From contig SEMN01000007.1 in assembly GCA_005408345.1 (NCBI GenBank), positions 2,020,001-2,084,000 of the forward strand: a stretch of DNA of 64,000 bases. Direction: 5' to 3'. The notes beneath the pieces are model-generated. The model was not told where the DNA came from, did no database searches, and saw only the letters and a list, made by a program, of their open reading frames with translations. Each line of letters begins with the position of its first letter. The stretch's first letter is position 1. The stretch comes from Macquaria australasica (Eukaryota > Chordata > Actinopteri > Centrarchiformes > Percichthyidae). The position numbers and the translations under genes are program-made. Of this stretch, positions 27,057 through 41,254 are shown one piece after another.

Positions 27057-27084
27057 CTTTGTGTGTGTGTGTGTGTGTTGTGTG
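27057..27084. repeat. GT microsatellite
   Basis: GT run with one interruption (GTTGTG). Confidence 0.9.
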
Positions 27085-27290
27085 TCCCTGCTGTGGTGTG
27101 AGGAACATTTCTCAAATCATGACCCAGTTCTGTTATCAAATTGGATCAAATGTGATTTTCGTCTCTGTAGAGAGAGAGAGGCAGAAATGTGTGCAACTGG
27201 CAGTACATCAAGCTACTCGTACATTTTATAAAAATTGCTGACTTTGGTGCTCAAGATGGCATGGTGCTCTCCACTTACTGTACCACTGAG

Positions 27291-27312
27291 CTCTCTCTCT
27301 CTCTCTCTCTCT
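27291..27312. repeat. CT microsatellite
   Basis: Eleven CT units. Confidence 0.95.
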
Positions 27313-28518
27313 TTCGTGACAATGAGCAGAGGAAGTTGAAATCCGTCTCTGAAATTCTCTTTCTGTGGCTCAAACGGCAGTGATAAGCAGAGAATGTAAG
27401 GCTGAGTAACTGTCTCTCCCTTAGCAAATCATTTTCACTCTTCTTTCACGCTACATCCATCAACATCACCGCAAGACACTGAAGTGTTTCGTTTGGGGCA
27501 ACAAATCCTAACCGAGAGTATCAAAGAGACTGGTCCTGAGCGTATCATGCCCGCTGCAGAAAATGAAGTAAAATGGCTCATTAAATGTGTGATTTGTTAC
27601 ACAAACACTCCCTGTCCTATAATGTTCGCACTCACTTCTTTGCATCTTTTAAAACTGAGCAGAAGCTGCTGGACAGACCAGCAGTAGGGGTGATGATTGC
27701 GGCACAAGGGCGTTAACAGGCAGCAGAAATACAGCAAAAATGCAAATTCTGGAAGAAAATCCTCGCTCAAAATAGCACTTGATTATATAGGCAGGCCGAA
27801 GGAGAGGAAAGCACTGTCAGAGGAAAATAAAGCTTCCTGGTGCTTGGCAAACAAAAAGAAAAAAACACCTTTCAGACCCCTGCATCAAACACACGCAAAT
27901 AAAAATAATCTCCCATCCCTCACTTCCTCTTACCGTCTGTTTTATTCAGCATACGTGAGAGGATATTACATGCTTGAAATATGAAAATCTTGCTTCAGTT
28001 TGAGGAATAAACATTGTAAAATCAATCTTTGTAAATGCAGTTCTGTCAGTCGGCTCACATGGGACATTACTTATTATGTGAATACATACAGAGTTGATAT
28101 CTAGCGTCTAGGCTCTGACTGTGTCACTCCACAAAGCTCAGTACAGCAGAGATTGGGGAGTGACGATAATACAAGTGTAACACAGGGCCTACAGGTGGAT
28201 TCTTGGGTTGGAGATTGGGTTTATGAAATATGAGCAGCAGCAGTGTTTGCAAATTATTAGTGCAGCGGCAGTATATCAAAGCAAATGAGTGGGCAGAGCA
28301 CTGACACCTTAAATTTACCTCACTGCAAAGTGCGCATCGGAGATATGTTGCTAGTAGAGTATGTCATGTGTGAAATAGCTTGCAGGCGTTGCTCCATTTC
28401 CTGCATTACAGGGTTTATAAAACCCGAATCCTAAAATCTACAGTCATCAGACAAACATATTCTTTACTCACTGAAATGCTAGATAGTTTCGTTTAGGCTT
28501 CAGGAACCTCTTTCATTT

Positions 28519-29698
28519 CATACCTGCAAACTCACAAGCGGTGGAAAAGGTGACATGTTTGTAAAGTCAACCCCTGTAGGGGGGTCTGGGGGCATCCTGC
28601 CCCAGAAGATTTTTTTTGTGATGTAACATGTAAATGAAGCATTCTGGTGCACTCTGAGAAGAAAATAAAGGGCATGAGGGCATGAGAGCCCTTGTTGCTG
28701 TAATTCATTTCTTTTGTGCAGAGGCTGCATTTTGCATATCCCGCTTTATCAATTTGTTTTAAATACTGTGACAGCGGGAAGCTGTGCTGGACTCCCTTCA
28801 CCTCCATTTTCGACTCAACCTTTAGCCAGACCCAGCTCCATCTGCACCTCAGCCCTGAGTCAAGCTGCACTACATAAATAGCGTCTTCCTCTTTAAACTC
28901 TCATTCTGAAAAATAATTGTCTGGATATTATCAGCTGGCTTCATGGCCTCCTTTTTCATTATCATAAAAGTTTCTTAGGGCTAACCCCAACTGCATCCGT
29001 CAAGGTAAAATGATCCGCCAGAGCCGGTGTTTCCTTACATTTTCTTTTTTATTTCCCTCGTAACTTACAACAATGACGGACATTGAAATCGGATAACAAT
29101 ATGGATGCAGTGGGAGTTAACAAACCTTTGTAACGTTGTAATCATAGACTGTATGGTTGTAATACACAATTTACTGAAGTTAACGTTAGCTGACGTGCTA
29201 ACAAACTGGCAAGCTTTCCATTATAAACAGGTTGGGAAAGATTTGATGGGGCAACGTTAGGAAAAAATGATCACGACACACTTCAACTTGATTTGGCAAG
29301 TTAACGTTACTATGGCAACTAGTTACCTAACGTTAAGTTAGTTAAACAGCATATTAGGTCGTTGGCAGCAAACGAGACTAACCTCAAAACTAGTGCCCAC
29401 TGTAGTAGTACCGTGAAAAGTCTTTATACATCCATGGAAAAGAAGACGATGCAGTTATTCTGATTGGCCAAAAGACTCAAAACATCTCACCAAAGATGTC
29501 CTTTTGAGAAGATCGTGACAACCGCTCTCTGAAACGTCTCTCTTCTCACTACAGTCTATGGGAAAATGCGCTGGCCACTTGACCCCCCCCCCCCCCCAAA
29601 AAAAAACAACCTCTTCGGATCTACACGATTCATGAATGACATATTTTGATTTAAAACGGCGAATTTCACTGAAAAGCGACTAGTTTGCAAGTATGCAT
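28519..29698 (-). mobile_element. hAT-type transposon relic with BED zinc-finger fragment
   Basis: The left end CATACCTGCAAACTCACAAG is matched by the reverse complement of the right end (CATACTTGCAAACTAGTCGC), giving inverted termini about 1.18 kb apart. The minus strand from about 28870 to 28532 is open and reads AGYAKCSLCTKEMNYSNKGS then HALMPF. This Cys-x2-Cys and downstream His pattern resembles the BED zinc finger at the start of many hAT transposases. The catalytic region is absent. The interior holds repeated AACGTTA motifs and a poly-C/poly-A tract (29583-29607). No convincing 8-base target duplication was found. Confidence 0.55.
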
Positions 29699-29915
29699 TT
29701 AAAACTGCATTTTTTTTGGCCACTTTTGGCAGCAAAAACAAGCTGACATATTATCAGCTTTTAAACTGATATGGCATACTTGTCAGCAAACAGTTGCTTA
29801 TGTGCTTATGTACACATCCAACAGACACATAGCAACAATAGCCTTCATGGAGTGTCCACCTGAAGAATGTTATGACCAATATACGCTCTCATTTTAGCTC
29901 TGTTTCTAGTCCTCC

Positions 29916-30322
29916 TGTTACATCCCATTGTTGTGTGTCTGTGTTATTATCTGTGTTTCCTGCTTTATTTTGAAATCCTTACATGTCTGGTCTGTTCAGT
30001 TCCTGCCCTCCTGTCTCTCATTGATTTTCCACACCTGCTCTCATTTGCTCACCTGCCCCTGATTCCCTCGTTTGCCTCTTCTCTATATATACCAGTCCAC
30101 TTGCTTTGCTGTCTGTTGGTTCATTCAGTTTTCCTACTTGTCTAAGTGCTATATCCTGGTCTCCTTGTGTCCATGCTGACTTGTTTTTTTCACTTGAGCT
30201 TTCTGTCACTCGTAGCTGGATCTCAGCTCGTAAGTTCATTTCATTTCATTTCAATAAATTATTTATCTGCATTAGTCTGACCTGTCTGCATTTGGGTCCT
30301 TTCCCTGCACCACATCGTGACA
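29916..30322 (+). mobile_element. solo LTR, Gypsy type
   Basis: A 407-base unit starting TGTTACATCC and ending CATCGTGACA (TG...CA), flanked on both sides by the 5-base duplication CCTCC (29911-29915 and 30323-30327). Inside are a TATA box (TATATATACC near 30083), an AATAAA signal near 30253 and the ending GCATTTGGGTCC...CACATCGTGACA typical of fish Gypsy LTRs. No internal retroelement coding region is attached, so it is a recombination remnant. Confidence 0.85.
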
Positions 30323-33300
30323 CCTCCTGAAGGAAATATCTCCACTGTGTTAACAACAATTTGGTGCTGAGCAGGTAGCATACAGTGGGGGTTTTTTTGT
30401 TGTTTTTTTTTAAGAGCTTTCTTTGCACAAACAATGAGCTGAAAGCTGTTGCTTTAGTCTGAGGTAAACTAAAGCCAAAATAAAGGGGAAGCATTGTTCA
30501 GCTTTGGCTTTAAATAGCTGTAATCACCGTATGTCTTTTGTTCCCCTGGTTTTAAGTTGTCATTTTTAACCAGCAAAACTGTTAAACCTAAAAAGTTTGT
30601 GAATTTCGTTGCAATGATGTGCATGAACTGAGTTTTTAAATGGATTCAACCAACTCAATGTCAAGTCAATCGCCATCCCAAAGGAACGATTAATATTTGT
30701 TTTATCAGACGATTTGGTCGACTCCTTAAAACAGACTATCAGCACCTCCTACTCCAGCTATAGCCTTTGATCACAACACCTGAATTCTGGATTTGTAAAT
30801 TTAAAAAAATGGAGGTGTCTTTTCCTCCTCCCTGTCTTATGTTGTCACCATCCTCCGTTTCCAGTCATGTTTACATTCTTCCAGACCCCTGGCCAACTGG
30901 ACCATTAAAAATGAAGAAAGTACACGGAGATGGCATGTTTAATGCATGGTCTCATCTCCTGCCGCTGAGGCTACCTCCGCTTTCTCAGGATGCTGCTTGC
31001 GCAAACACACTCTCAGTGACAGGAATGAGCACCACATGGCAGAGTCCAGAGTTAAAAGATGGCACACTGAGTTCCAGGGCTTCGAGTAGTGAAAAGTCGG
31101 CGGGTATCCTGCGAGTTCATCTTAGAGGTTGAACAGGACAGAAAATAGGCCCCCGGGGTTGACACATGAAAGCTGTCTTTGAAGCATGCTACACTGGGAA
31201 TGATAGATTTTGAGGAATCGCATATGCTTCTTAGCTTCTGCAGAATGAGTATTTTAGGGGAGGCCCTGGGTGATTTACTGTTTATTCTCACTCACAATGA
31301 AAAGAGATCAAGAGTTTTATTTATGAGGAAGGATTAGCCTCAAACCATTGTCATCTGAACAGTTTCCAAAATCATCTTTCTATAACAAATCATTCTCTTA
31401 AAGATAAAATATTTATGATAAAAGTGGCTTTGTAGATCCACCGGATGGAAACAGAATAGAGCTCTGCAGGATTGAACAATCTGAAAGGAAATTCTTTATT
31501 CTTCTCGGTTGTCAGTCAGTAGTACAGCTCAAATTAAGGTAAAAAGGCTACTGTATGTTTATGAGTACATGAGAAATCGATATTTGACACTTTCAGAATG
31601 GGCGTTTTGACGGATTTATTTAGAGAACTTTTCAAAAGCATAATATAAAATAATACATCGGAACAAAGTGATCCTATCAGGCAGCCTTATTTAATTTTGC
31701 GACTTTGGAAATAGGTGTGTGTGTCGCTGCCAAATTAGCTCTTTAGCCAACAGAATGGGCCAATTCCTGCAATATATTCAGCATTACTGTAATTATTAGA
31801 GAAATTAGAGGATATTTGGACATTTTTTATAGCCTGTATCCAGTCCCAAAAAACAATTTATTGTTGCAAGAGATAATACACTAATTTACTAAATGAGCCT
31901 TTAAATCATGTCCTTTATTGAACTGCTGCTTTGTTATCCCACAATGTCATCTTTGAAGTTGTTTTCTACCACCACTACCACTTGGATTAATGCTATTTTG
32001 GTTTGATTGCTCCTGAGCAGTCATAACAACAAGCACCTCTTTTACTCACATAAGTACAAAAACATAAGCTAACAGCACTCATCCCACAAATCAGAGCCAA
32101 TCCAATCAGTGGGCCCGTAACCTTGAACTGACCCTTTCCTGCTGAAGTGACATCTTCAACATGCAATGCAAAAATTAGGAAATTATGGGAATGGAAGTGT
32201 TTCCTGTAATGTATAAATTGCTTAGATTGACCCTAACAAGTCACTTTTGTCAAATTGATATTTTGTACACTATAATGGTTGCAATGTAACTATCACTGAA
32301 CCTTATAAACTGAGGTGAATGTCTACACAGGAAGTTGGCCTGTACGCCAGATGGCTGTTTCATTGGCTATCACAGATGTTTCTCTGAATTAAGCCCATGA
32401 CACCTTATGAAAACATAACACTACGTTCCAGTCTTGCAGATCCACCCCACCTCCTCACCTGCTCTCAGTGCTTTCACTCCACAACTCCACACTGCAACAG
32501 GATTCAACTCCACAGCACTTCACCCAACACACCCTTTCATCATGTTTTTCCACTTCATCTTTAACCTTTCGCCATTATGTAACTGATGTTAATTGTTGGC
32601 CTCTTGACTTGGCTGCAAAAAGGAAAATCAAGGGAGGTCGAGCAGCACAATTAAGGGACAAAGTCATCAGGATGTGGCTCTTGGCCAGAGAGGAGAGTGT
32701 CTTTAAACTTGCTTTTATCCATCACTTTGATCAAGAAGGTTTAAAAAGGTCAGTTTGCTTTAGCATTCATGCTTGTTAATGACTGCAGGACCTCAGGTGA
32801 TTTATCTCTACATTAACCTAAAAGACAGAGTTTCTCTCTCCCTAATCATCGGGTAAACACACTCTTTTTGTCACATAAGTGTCCTGGTTTCCTAGTTACT
32901 TACTGCTTTGTTGTTACACATTTACTCCATCTGGCACACAATACTGTACTGCCCTCTGAAGACGTTATGCTGTAACGTACAGCCAACATAATCATGGTTG
33001 TGAAGACTTTTTATGTACGCTTCCCTACAAAGTTAGAGAGTATATAAACAGTGAAGTTGAGAGGAAACGGTTTGGAGTTTTAAGGCTTGTTATCTGAAGT
33101 TGTGATACCTTAATTTCATAAAAAACAAATAAAACAGAAAACAGACCTTGAGACCTAAAATCTATGGACAATCTCAAGAGGGCAGGGAAAGTGCAGTAGT
33201 TACAAAAAAATGTTTTTCTGTTAGCCTTCTTATTTGTTTTAACTAAGGAACTAATAACTTAATCTGTAATTTAATTAACATTTACATACATTAATACATG

Positions 33301-33448
33301 GGATTAAAAGCTGCCTTAACCACATCTAATCACATTAATTCCCCAAGGCTCAAAAGCTGACATGGCAGTTTACTGCTACTCTGCTATGCTCGGCTATCTT
33401 TTAGACACAGATCAGCTGAAGACTAAACAGAGGTTCTTTGCTCTCAGA

Positions 33449-33754
33449 TAGGGCTGCAACTAACGATTATTTTCATTATCGATTAATCAGCCAATTATTA
33501 ATCGATAATGACATTTTCAAATGGCTTCTTTTATCCGAACCATAGACTGTATGACTCGAACCAACAGTCCAAAACCCAAAGACTCTTCATGTACTGTCAT
33601 AAATGACAATGAAAAGCAGCAAATCCTCACATTTAAGAAGCTGGAACCAGCAAATATTCGTCATTTTTGCTTGAAAAATGACTGAAATGATGAATTGATT
33701 ACCAAAACGGTTGGCAATTCATTTTATTTCAATCGACTAATCGTTGCAGCTCTA
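33449..33754. mobile_element. hAT MITE with perfect 8-bp target-site duplication
   Basis: Starts TAGGGCTGCAACTAACGATT and ends AATCGTTGCAGCTCTA, which are imperfect inverted ends, with ATTATCGATTAATC motifs inside. Both sides carry CTCTCAGA (33441-33448 and 33755-33762), the 8-base duplication expected of hAT insertion. No coding capacity. Confidence 0.92.
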
Positions 33755-36700
33755 CTCTCAGATTCTTTCTTCAGCATCCTCGCCTCAGCTGGACAGCTGT
33801 GGGTGTCCTCTCACGCATATATGATGGGAGAGTGTGTTGCCACAGGTCCTCTTTATGCCTCACCTCCCCAACCTCAGCCCTCACTGCCCTTTAATGGTTT
33901 GCAAATCCAACATGCTCTAAAATCTTGAAAGCGAACTTCAAAATCCATTAAGTCGCTAAGAAAAGGATTTGAAATCCACGGGGCAGGTTTTCTTTGCGCT
34001 CTCTCTCCCCACAGCTCATATTACGGTGCATTTGTGGAGCTGAAGATATTAATTTTTCAGATCCGCCTCTGCTCTTTTTTCTGCCTATATATAAATATAT
34101 ATATGCAGACACACTTCACAGTCCACCAGTCTATTGTTTTCCTTACGACAGGCTCAATCCAGTCAAGTTCTCAATTTAGTCATATTCCCACAAAGGACCC
34201 TTTAAATTGTCCTGTCCTGGTATGAAGAGGATAGGCAAAACTAATCTATTCAATTTCAAGTGTGTCACAGACTTTAGGCTTTCTGCCTTCAAGGCGCAGG
34301 GATTAGAGGATAATTGGGGCTGTTCTGTTTTGCTAAAGATGCTTTGCTTGCTATCAGCTGCAGCTACTTTTTCCTCTTGCCCGCCCAAGTCAACAACTCT
34401 GTTATGACAAATAGAAAGATGAAAAAGGCAGAATATTCAGCATACTGAAGAATCAGCAAGACAGGGAAAGAGTTGGTTATAAGTCTTGCCTTGCCTGGTG
34501 TGTTTTTACAAAGGAAAGTGCAAGCTTTTGAGAAAGAGGGGCAGAGGAGGACAGGAAGGAGAAAGAAAAATACATTAACAAGAGAGAGCCGAAAGATGAA
34601 GACAGTGTGGAAACAATTTTCTATTCCTTTAGATGTGGTGAAACTGTCTGCACTGCATGAAGCTCAATTACAAAATGGCCAAACAACTGACAGTACATCA
34701 CTGGATTTACAGCTTAAAGGACACATGCATCTCCAGCATAAATGACTTTTCGATCTTGCCATCTATTCCAAACATCCTGTAGTTCTCGCAATTGTAGCCA
34801 TATTATTGACGATATTTGTTTTTTGACCCTGCAGAGGCTTCAAGAGACCTTGTTCAGCGTAATTAAAATGTGGCAGCTCACTTTCATGACTCGGCATGTT
34901 CTCTAATGATCAAAAATGGTTTCTTCCATCAATTAGACATGAGAAATTAGTAATGTCATCCAGATGGCCCTCTCTGAATCAGGTTGTTTTCCTCGCTTAA
35001 TTTATTTTATTTTTTTACCAAATGGGCTTCGAGCTCAAGAACTAACACGGTTAAGCCAAACATTTTGTGTCTAGAGGCAAGGAAACCTGTCACACATGAT
35101 TTTCACACTTGAAAATTTGCTCAGACGTTTTAATATTTTAAGTTTGTGAAGAGTGTTTTCCATCTTTAAACTGTTTCTAACAAGGTGAAGGAATCCAAAT
35201 GTAAATGCAGCAAGTATGTCTCTCAAATTTAAGAATCCCGGCAGATCATCATTATTGATTATAGTCTAGGATAGGATGTTGTCTTACCCCTGGACCTTTC
35301 TTAAACTCTCATTGTCCTCCAGCTCTCTCCTCAGAGGCTCGTTTCTCTTTTCATTGTTGTTGTGTTCATATTTCAAACTGCATCTGATTGTTGTTTTCTA
35401 GTATAGACTGTATATAAATGTAGTTTTTCTTTCTTCTCTGCTACATGCACCCTTACCCTCAGAGGGAAGAGGGATGCTCATGTACAGAGGGTTAAATGTC
35501 AGGAGTCGAGTGTTGGCCATTGCTGGTTGAAAATCACTGTAAACAATTTAATTCCTTCTGCATTTTTCAACCAAACACTGAATATGTTAATGAAATTTCA
35601 CACACTTCTTGCAAAAAGTGACAAAATGAATCATCATCTGATCATGCAGTGGAAAACAGATTTATTTAGCATTTTAATCAGTTATTGATGAATGAGCATA
35701 GCTGACTCATTCATTATCAAATGAAGCATTTAGTTTACTTTGCTGCATCTGGCACTGCCTATAGCTGTATTGATCCATTTCGCTTGGTTTGCTGTTAAGC
35801 TCCGTCTGCTCTTACTGTAAAGTGTGGCAGTGCTTTCTCTTAATCATAACTGACAACTGTATTTGTACTTTAACAGTATTTTAGGAGTGAAATTCAAGTG
35901 TTACATGAGACCCCGCAGCAGAAACAGAGAGCCAGAGGGCCATGTCATTCTGAATGGGACAACCAGGTTGCATCCAAACAAATATACCTGTAGCCCAAGA
36001 GACATTGTATTTTTATTGAGTCACATGTGGTGGATGGATTTTGACAACATTTTCCAAAATATCAGACAGCTCCCAGATCACCAGAAAACTGGGAAGTGAA
36101 AACAGAAAACGTACAAACTGCAAATCTGCTTATATAAGACTGTTACAGTCAACTGGGTAAAAATCATCACTAGCCCTTTTGTTTTGTGAAAACAGCAAAA
36201 ATGATGCCCCAAAGCATCAGCTCCCCATAATTACCACTGTGATATCTTTCTCACATGTACATCAAGTCTCATATTAGATTACAGCACCATGTGATGCATT
36301 CTGACTACCCAGTAACCCCACGTCATCCTACACCAAGACTGACAAGGCAGGGAAAGCAGTACACATGTGATTTTAGAGGCCTCCTCGTGTTCTCTAGCAG
36401 ACAGACAAAAAGCTTTTAACTAATGCTTCATTGTGTAAAATTAAATTGAGTTAATTAGAGGTTGACGAGTAGTTTATCTGCAAACCATTTATCAGATCAG
36501 AGCAACAACAGTACCTGCAGTGTTCAAATTGTGTCAGGGGTCAGTGTAGTGCTGAGTTAGGATGTAATAAATACACTAAATATAAAGCTGTTCTTGTTGA
36601 TCTGTAAATCAAAGAGTTGGCTTGTAACCATGCAGGAATTCAGAATATTTGACCTTTGATCACAGCAATTATGTATTTGAGCATTACACAAATCAAAATC

Positions 36701-37771
36701 TGCTTACTGATTGGTCTTATTTTCAGTGTAAATGGTACAAAAGAACATAAAGGCGATGACAGTCGCCACCCGAGGTTGAGCGAAATGTGTTCTTACCAGA
36801 AAGCTGCCACTTTGAAACATTGGGCTGCTTGTAAAATCCAGGACCTGCCCTTTTTAAGAGCAGCAGTTGACTACTATATACTAAATATTATGTACTGTAG
36901 CTCCTCAGTCACAAGATAAAAGCACAAGACCTGGTTTTAAGAAGGCTGAGGCGTCTATCTAGACATAACATCTGACAGCTCTATCTGTCCGATATATCTG
37001 TGATCTGCATCACTGGGAACTATTAATCCCTCTTCCAATCATTCCTTGAAAGAGACAAACATGAGAGAGAGAATTTCCTGAATCCTTCCCATGCTTTCTG
37101 ATGGTATTATACCTCTCCACATATAAACCAAAGCAATTAGGTAATAGAGGTGAGTGAAATGAACATGTAAGGAAAGAAAAAATGAAAAAATAAAAATAAG
37201 CGATTGTGTGGTAGATAAGAAAGACTGACAGGGCGGGATGAGGCTAATAATGTCACTTTATAGGCAGGTGACCGATGGATCCCAAGCTTATCAATCCATC
37301 CTTATGGTCTCATGATACCTGATAACATTTTGTGCATGTTAGAGTCAAAGGTGATAACTAAAAAAGGGAGACAGCCCAGCACACAGTGTAAAGGGGGTCA
37401 TCAGACTGGCAAGTGCAGGGTAATATGTTTAGCTGTTAGATAACTGTTTTTACATTTAAAAATAATCTCCCTTTAATTACTTCCATCTCCTCGTCTCAAT
37501 CGTTATTAAAGATCTCCTAAACTCTTGAGCGTGCTCCATTTGTTTTGCCTGGGTTGAAGGCCAACTGTAAAAAAGAGCGCTGCTTCGTTTCAGCTCATGT
37601 TCCTCTCCTTATCTAATCCCATTAAGGCTCACGCTTCAGGAAATAGGAGTGCCTCCTGGTAATGAAGAAATACATTAACTGAGCTACAAAATGGCCTCGC
37701 TGCACAAAGCCTGTTTTCTCCTCCAGCAATCCCTATGAGATCTCTCTGTAGATTTATATGGATGGTTTTGT

Positions 37772-37774
<3 letters not shown>

Positions 37775-37822
<48 letters not shown>

Positions 37823-37860
37823 TACCATACCATATCATTACTAAATATATATATATATAT
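37775..37860. repeat. two TA microsatellite tracts
   Basis: TA runs at 37775-37815 and 37845-37860, separated by 29 bases of AT-rich sequence. Confidence 0.95.
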
Positions 37861-40223
37861 CCATACATTTAAATAGCCTTTTAGGGAAAGTGTGTTAAGC
37901 TACGGTGTGTCAAAATTAAATCAGGATGTCAAGGTAAGCAGATGCATTATGCTGTTTAAGCCTTCATTCCAGCTCCTCAAGGCCTTTGAAACCCAGATTT
38001 TAAATATGAGGGTTCTTCACTGCCAGCCTCTAAAGCTCAGGTGTCCTATTGTTTATGCATGATGGTGCATGATCCACAAACAGAAGCTACTGCAACCCAG
38101 ACTTAACAGCAAAACATCTGCCAGTGAGCGGGAAGCGAACTCTCAAGAGGGAGAGAATTAAGGAGGTTCAACCCTTGAGTTCTTAGACTAAAAGTCTAAA
38201 AAGTAAATTGTGTATTTCTAGATGCCTGACTATTGTATGTCATTAGTATATGTATCCATATGTCATAAGCCTATAGTCGTTTAAATTCATGACACCATTA
38301 TTAAAACACCAGTACCATTCACATGTGATCTGAATCGCTGAATATAGTCTGCTTCTGAATCCCCCTAATTCTCTTTCTTATATCCACAGACAGACGCACG
38401 CAGCAGCCCGTCTGTCCTGGTTAGTGACGGCTGCATCTGCAAACACTTCAGTCACACCTTCTCCAGGGAGCATAACAGAAGGAATCCTTCAAGGCCTCAG
38501 CAAGAAGTGAAAATGACGGGATGACTGAGAGCGTCAGCAGCACGCAGGTTTGATGTGGCTGACAGTGGTTGTAAGCTGGAGCATGGCCAATGTTTGTCTG
38601 AAGGTGTGATGTAGTCTGGTTATAGTTTGGGCTGCTGCGGCTTTGTTACTTGCCTTCAGGAAAAGCAAAGCAGAGAAAATAATTTATGAAGAAAATAATT
38701 TATTAATAGCTAAATGATTTATTAATAAAACTTGGGCAGGAATCGTAATTGTTTGGGTTCATCTGTATGTCAGCATGGGACACTCAGCAACAAGAAGAAG
38801 TCAATTATCCACACTGAAAAGTCAGTTTGTTGTGTTTCTTCGCCTCTCTGAGGTTTTGCACCAATGTCAACTGCAATCAACACAAGCTGAATTCAAAGTG
38901 ACTAATACCAAATGTTTGCTCACACAGTTAAGTGGATAAATTGATAAGACATGGAAGAAATGAATCACTGACACACACATAAAGACTAACAAGCACACAG
39001 CAAAGCACACACACAGGCAGAGGAAGACCTAGAATGAACGTTGAGGCATTTTAAGAAAACATTTGGACAATTTTGTAAGACATCATGCCTTGAAAGTGCT
39101 GGGCAGATGCTGGCAGTGCTCAGTGTTCAATCATCTGAATAAATAAACAACCAATAGCAGGTAGTGCAAATACAGAACACTGCCAAATACTCCTTAAAAA
39201 GTCAGCATGGTGAGGAGTTTGTGTGCTGTGACATTGTTGGCAACACCACCACCCCTCCCTATCAGCAGACTGGGCGCACCCAGGGCTCCACTACTGGCAT
39301 TCATAGGGCCCCAACTTGGCTTGTCCCTGTCCTTGAAGGCTGGATGTTGAATTGAAATAATGGTTGATAGGTGGAAAGTGCACACCCAAAATAAAATGAG
39401 TAAAAATAAACTGTGTTCTTTAATGTTCAAAACTCCTTCCCTCAGCAAAAGGAGTAAGCATTAGATATATATACACATATGGATGTTTTTTGAAATTGCC
39501 TCATAAAAGATGCAACAGAGTGGCAAAACTGTTGCTATTAATTCCTGCTGCAGTAATACACACAGACGCTTAATATAGAGCAAGATAAACTAAGGTTTTC
39601 CTGACTGGACAGTGGTCAATAGTCTGAATCGAACAATTTGGTAATGTAACTGTATGCAATATAACAATGGCAAATTTGTGAGATAAATCACTATTAATTA
39701 TTTGTTTTATGTTGTATCCTGTCACTATTTCACTGCCCAGAAACTAAAATGTGATTGAATACTGTTCATCAAACTGATGAAGCCTCAGAGATGAGTGGCA
39801 TAATAGCTTATTAGATTAATTATTAAATCAGTAGATATCTTTTGGCGTTTTAAACATCTGGATGACTGAAATGTAGACATGTGATGTTATGGCAGAATTT
39901 GATACTGGTGCTCTGCTGCCATCTGTAGGACTGTTGAGAACACCTACCCCAAAATGCAGCATTTCTGAACCAAATGAACAAAATGACTGTACTAACCTTT
40001 CTCTGAAACAGAGGAACTTACTGCTTTGAGGTGAGATCACTGCACTACACTACAGGATTGACAACCACAACAGTGCTCCTGTACCTTGTGTCATTTTTAT
40101 CACCAAAACTACAGCTGACATCAGGCAGACAATAATCACCAAACAATGGCAGTGTCTTATATATCCAAATTTATTAACAAGAAAAAGGGGGATTTTAGAA
40201 AGAAAATAACTTTTGGTTTAGAT

Positions 40224-41214
40224 TCACTTCTTTGCAGTTTCCTCCTCCTTTGACAAGTTCTTCATGATCTCTTCTTTCTTGGCCAGGAGACGCTCTTCTC
40301 TGCGTTTGCGGGCCTCCTTTGTCTTTGAGCGGCGAGCCTCAGCCTGGTCACTGGGTGGGTAAAAGGGAGGTAGAGACAAGAAAATTAATTTGGCAGTAAC
40401 ACAGTGAACTAATGGAACAAATGTCATTATGTATGAACTCTTCCAGAAAGATCAAAACCTTAATATGGGTTATTAAGCTAAATTATCTAAATAAATGAAT
40501 AAAATCTCCCAAAACTTACGCTAGAAGCTTCTTGCGAGCCTTATCTGCCTTCAGTTTGTGGATGTGCTCCATCAGGATGCGTTTGTTTTTGAAGACATTA
40601 CCCTTGGCCCTCAGATAAAGACTGTGGTACCTGGAGGAAACAGAAAATACCTCAGTGTCTAAAAGCAAGATGCCTTTTCCTGAAATTGGAATTAAAAACT
40701 ACACTGGCGTATTTACCAGTAATGTGCACTGAAATTCACACTTACATGTGTCTGTCAATTTTCTTGGACTCCCTGTAACGACGAAGAAGACGACGCAGGA
40801 TTCTCATGCGCCGCATCCATGACAACTTCTCTGGCATACGAGCATTGGCTGTACCCTTTCTCTTACCTAGGCAGGAGGAAAAAGGTAAATGATATAAGTA
40901 ATAAATATAATGTCTGCGTGTCAACTTATGTTCATATTAAAACTACCAAACAACTGCAATTTGCAAGATCCAATTAATAATTCCTCAAAATCTGCAGACA
41001 CACAGTTGCTTGTAAATCAATTACCCACCATAACCCATGTGACGTCCCTTGCGGCGTGCCAAGGTGTTCTTGCGGCAGCGAGCGCGGGAATGGACCGTCA
41101 CAGGTTTTCTGATGATGAGTCCATCCTTCACCAGTTTTCGGATCTGCTGGCCTGCGGTACAAATACAACGCAATAAAAAGATGCTGGCCTACAGGGACCA
41201 GACCACACAAATCG

Positions 41215-41254
<40 letters not shown>

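Larger units (their letters stand above)
25151..40150. other. stac2-rpl19 intergenic region
   Basis: Fifteen kilobases between the two convergent genes. The recognisable content is repeats: 25440-25940, 26355-26705, the hAT relic at 28519-29698, the solo LTR at 29916-30322, the hAT MITE at 33449-33754 and several microsatellites. The remaining AT-rich DNA contains no open frame with family similarity and no RNA gene that I could see. Confidence 0.6.

Noticed and set aside
30767..31132. 121-codon open frame in the stac2-rpl19 gap
   Set aside because: No recognisable domain and no splice context; low confidence that it is coding.
38390..38520. Possible exon after a CACAG acceptor
   Set aside because: No donor and no protein similarity that I could recognise.
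39230..39340. GGGGCC-rich segment resembling 100-140
   Set aside because: Both contain GGGGCCC-type words, but the similarity is too short to define a repeat.
23142..40150. A cacnb1 gene expected from human synteny
   Set aside because: No guanylate-kinase or SH3 exon of a calcium-channel beta subunit was seen; in human it would also lie on the other side of rpl19.
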